From Wohlfahrtiimonas sp. G9077 (lineage in GTDB: Bacteria; Pseudomonadota; Gammaproteobacteria; Cardiobacteriales; Wohlfahrtiimonadaceae), in contig NZ_NEFD01000001.1 of assembly GCF_002252155.1 (NCBI RefSeq), positions 434,001 to 498,000 of the forward strand: a DNA stretch of 64,000 bases, in the 5' to 3' direction. Shown here piece after piece: positions 63,609 through 64,000 of this stretch. Every line of letters begins with the position of its first letter. The stretch's first letter is position 1. The position numbers were made by a program, and so were the translations under genes. The notes under the pieces are model-generated. The model made no database searches, was not told the DNA's origin, and worked only from the letters and a program-made list of their open reading frames with translations.

Positions 63609-63644
63609 CATAATTTACAAGTTACAGATAGATGAATGGTTTAA

Positions 63645-64000
63645 TTAACCTGAACAGTGATTGAGCAAAGCTTCGATGCTGTGATACTCAATGCCGGAAT
63701 GTTCAGTCAAACCCATTTGGCAAGTGCGGCTCATGGAAACTCCATGTTCGCAGTTGCTTGGAATGTTCTGCTTTAATAAACGCAATGCATTCGCATTGAG
63801 CTCTGGCAAAAACATCCCCTTATTACCCGCATATCCACAACACGCAATATTGGTGAAGTTCAGCGAATCCGTGCAAGCGGCCGCTAATTGTGTGAGCGCG
63901 GTGCCGCTGTTCATTTTCGTGGCCGAACATGGAATATGCAGGGATAATTGCTCACGCTTATGCACGATGGTCAATTTTGGCAACACAAAGGCTGCTAAAA
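63645..64000 (-). CDS. FAD/Fe-S lactate or glycolate dehydrogenase, C-terminal end
   Basis: Only the last 118 or so codons are inside the window, and the frame is open at 64000. The sequence shows the CCG-domain pattern of Fe-S oxidoreductases: HIPCSATKMN near the start, ACCGYAGNKGMFLPELNANAL in the middle and SRTCQMGLTEHSGIEYHSIEALL at the end. Such domains end D-lactate dehydrogenases of the FAD/Fe-S type and subunits of glycolate oxidase. The adjacent lactate permease favours lactate. Confidence 0.8.
   Translation of the reverse strand, partial: LAAFVLPKLTIVHKREQLSLHIPCSATKMNSGTALTQLAAACTDSLNFTNIACCGYAGNKGMFLPELNANALRLLKQNIPSNCEHGVSMSRTCQMGLTEHSGIEYHSIEALLNHCSG

Overview
The window looks like chromosomal DNA of a low-to-mid GC gammaproteobacterium. 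The type I-F CRISPR-Cas locus, the purL/ilv/accA/dprA gene set and the codon use would suit the Wohlfahrtiimonas/Ignatzschineria/Cardiobacteriales neighbourhood, but that placement is an impression and not a computed result. There are three regions.

(1) Positions 1 to about 23,570 hold most of a lambda-like temperate prophage whose left end lies outside the window. The minus strand carries the right-arm order: cro, an O-like replication initiator with a lambda-type iteron origin inside it, a P-like loader, NinB-, Ref- and RuvC-like recombination genes, a Q-like antiterminator, a cargo segment (XRE/ImmA pair, type III restriction-modification, a tRNA-Ile with CAT anticodon), then lysis genes, a com-like/adenine methylase pair, terminase and portal. 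The plus strand carries a LexA-like CI repressor, a lysogeny-linked pair of unknown genes, and a left operon with DUF1351, RecT, an MBL-fold protein, SSB and an AlpA-like regulator. Matching operator repeats lie at both ends of the immunity segment. No integrase is visible.

(2) Positions 23,595 to 34,343 hold a complete type I-F CRISPR-Cas system on the minus strand: cas1, cas2-3, csy1, csy2, csy3, cas6f, then a leader and an array of 38 repeats (28 nt) and 37 spacers (32 nt) with an exact 60-nt period. The oldest, leader-distal end abuts the prophage. The oldest spacer resembles the RuvC-like gene of the neighbouring prophage in 23 of 32 positions with a CC PAM. A degenerate repeat with a compensated hairpin stem sits between cas2-3 and csy1 and is the best candidate for an undescribed regulatory or guard RNA.

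(3) Positions 34,345 to 64,000 are housekeeping chromosome: a HAD phosphatase; a methionine/sulfur ABC transporter operon (metN, metI, an SfnB/DszC-like flavoprotein, metQ) preceded by a Met/Cys-rich leader peptide that overlaps metN; ruvX, purL, an AmiC-like amidase, a TPR protein, elbB, hom, ilvI-ilvH-ilvC, a class II DAHP synthase, accA, a DUF815 ATPase, a SIS-domain protein plus nagA, an AEC transporter, dprA, a ZnuA-like protein, ogt, lldP and the 3' end of a lactate dehydrogenase-like gene.

Functionally, the left part is a phage immunity, replication, packaging and lysis program with its own restriction system. The middle is the host adaptive immune system with a record of relatives of that phage. 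The right part is amino acid, purine, fatty acid and amino-sugar metabolism with competence and repair genes.
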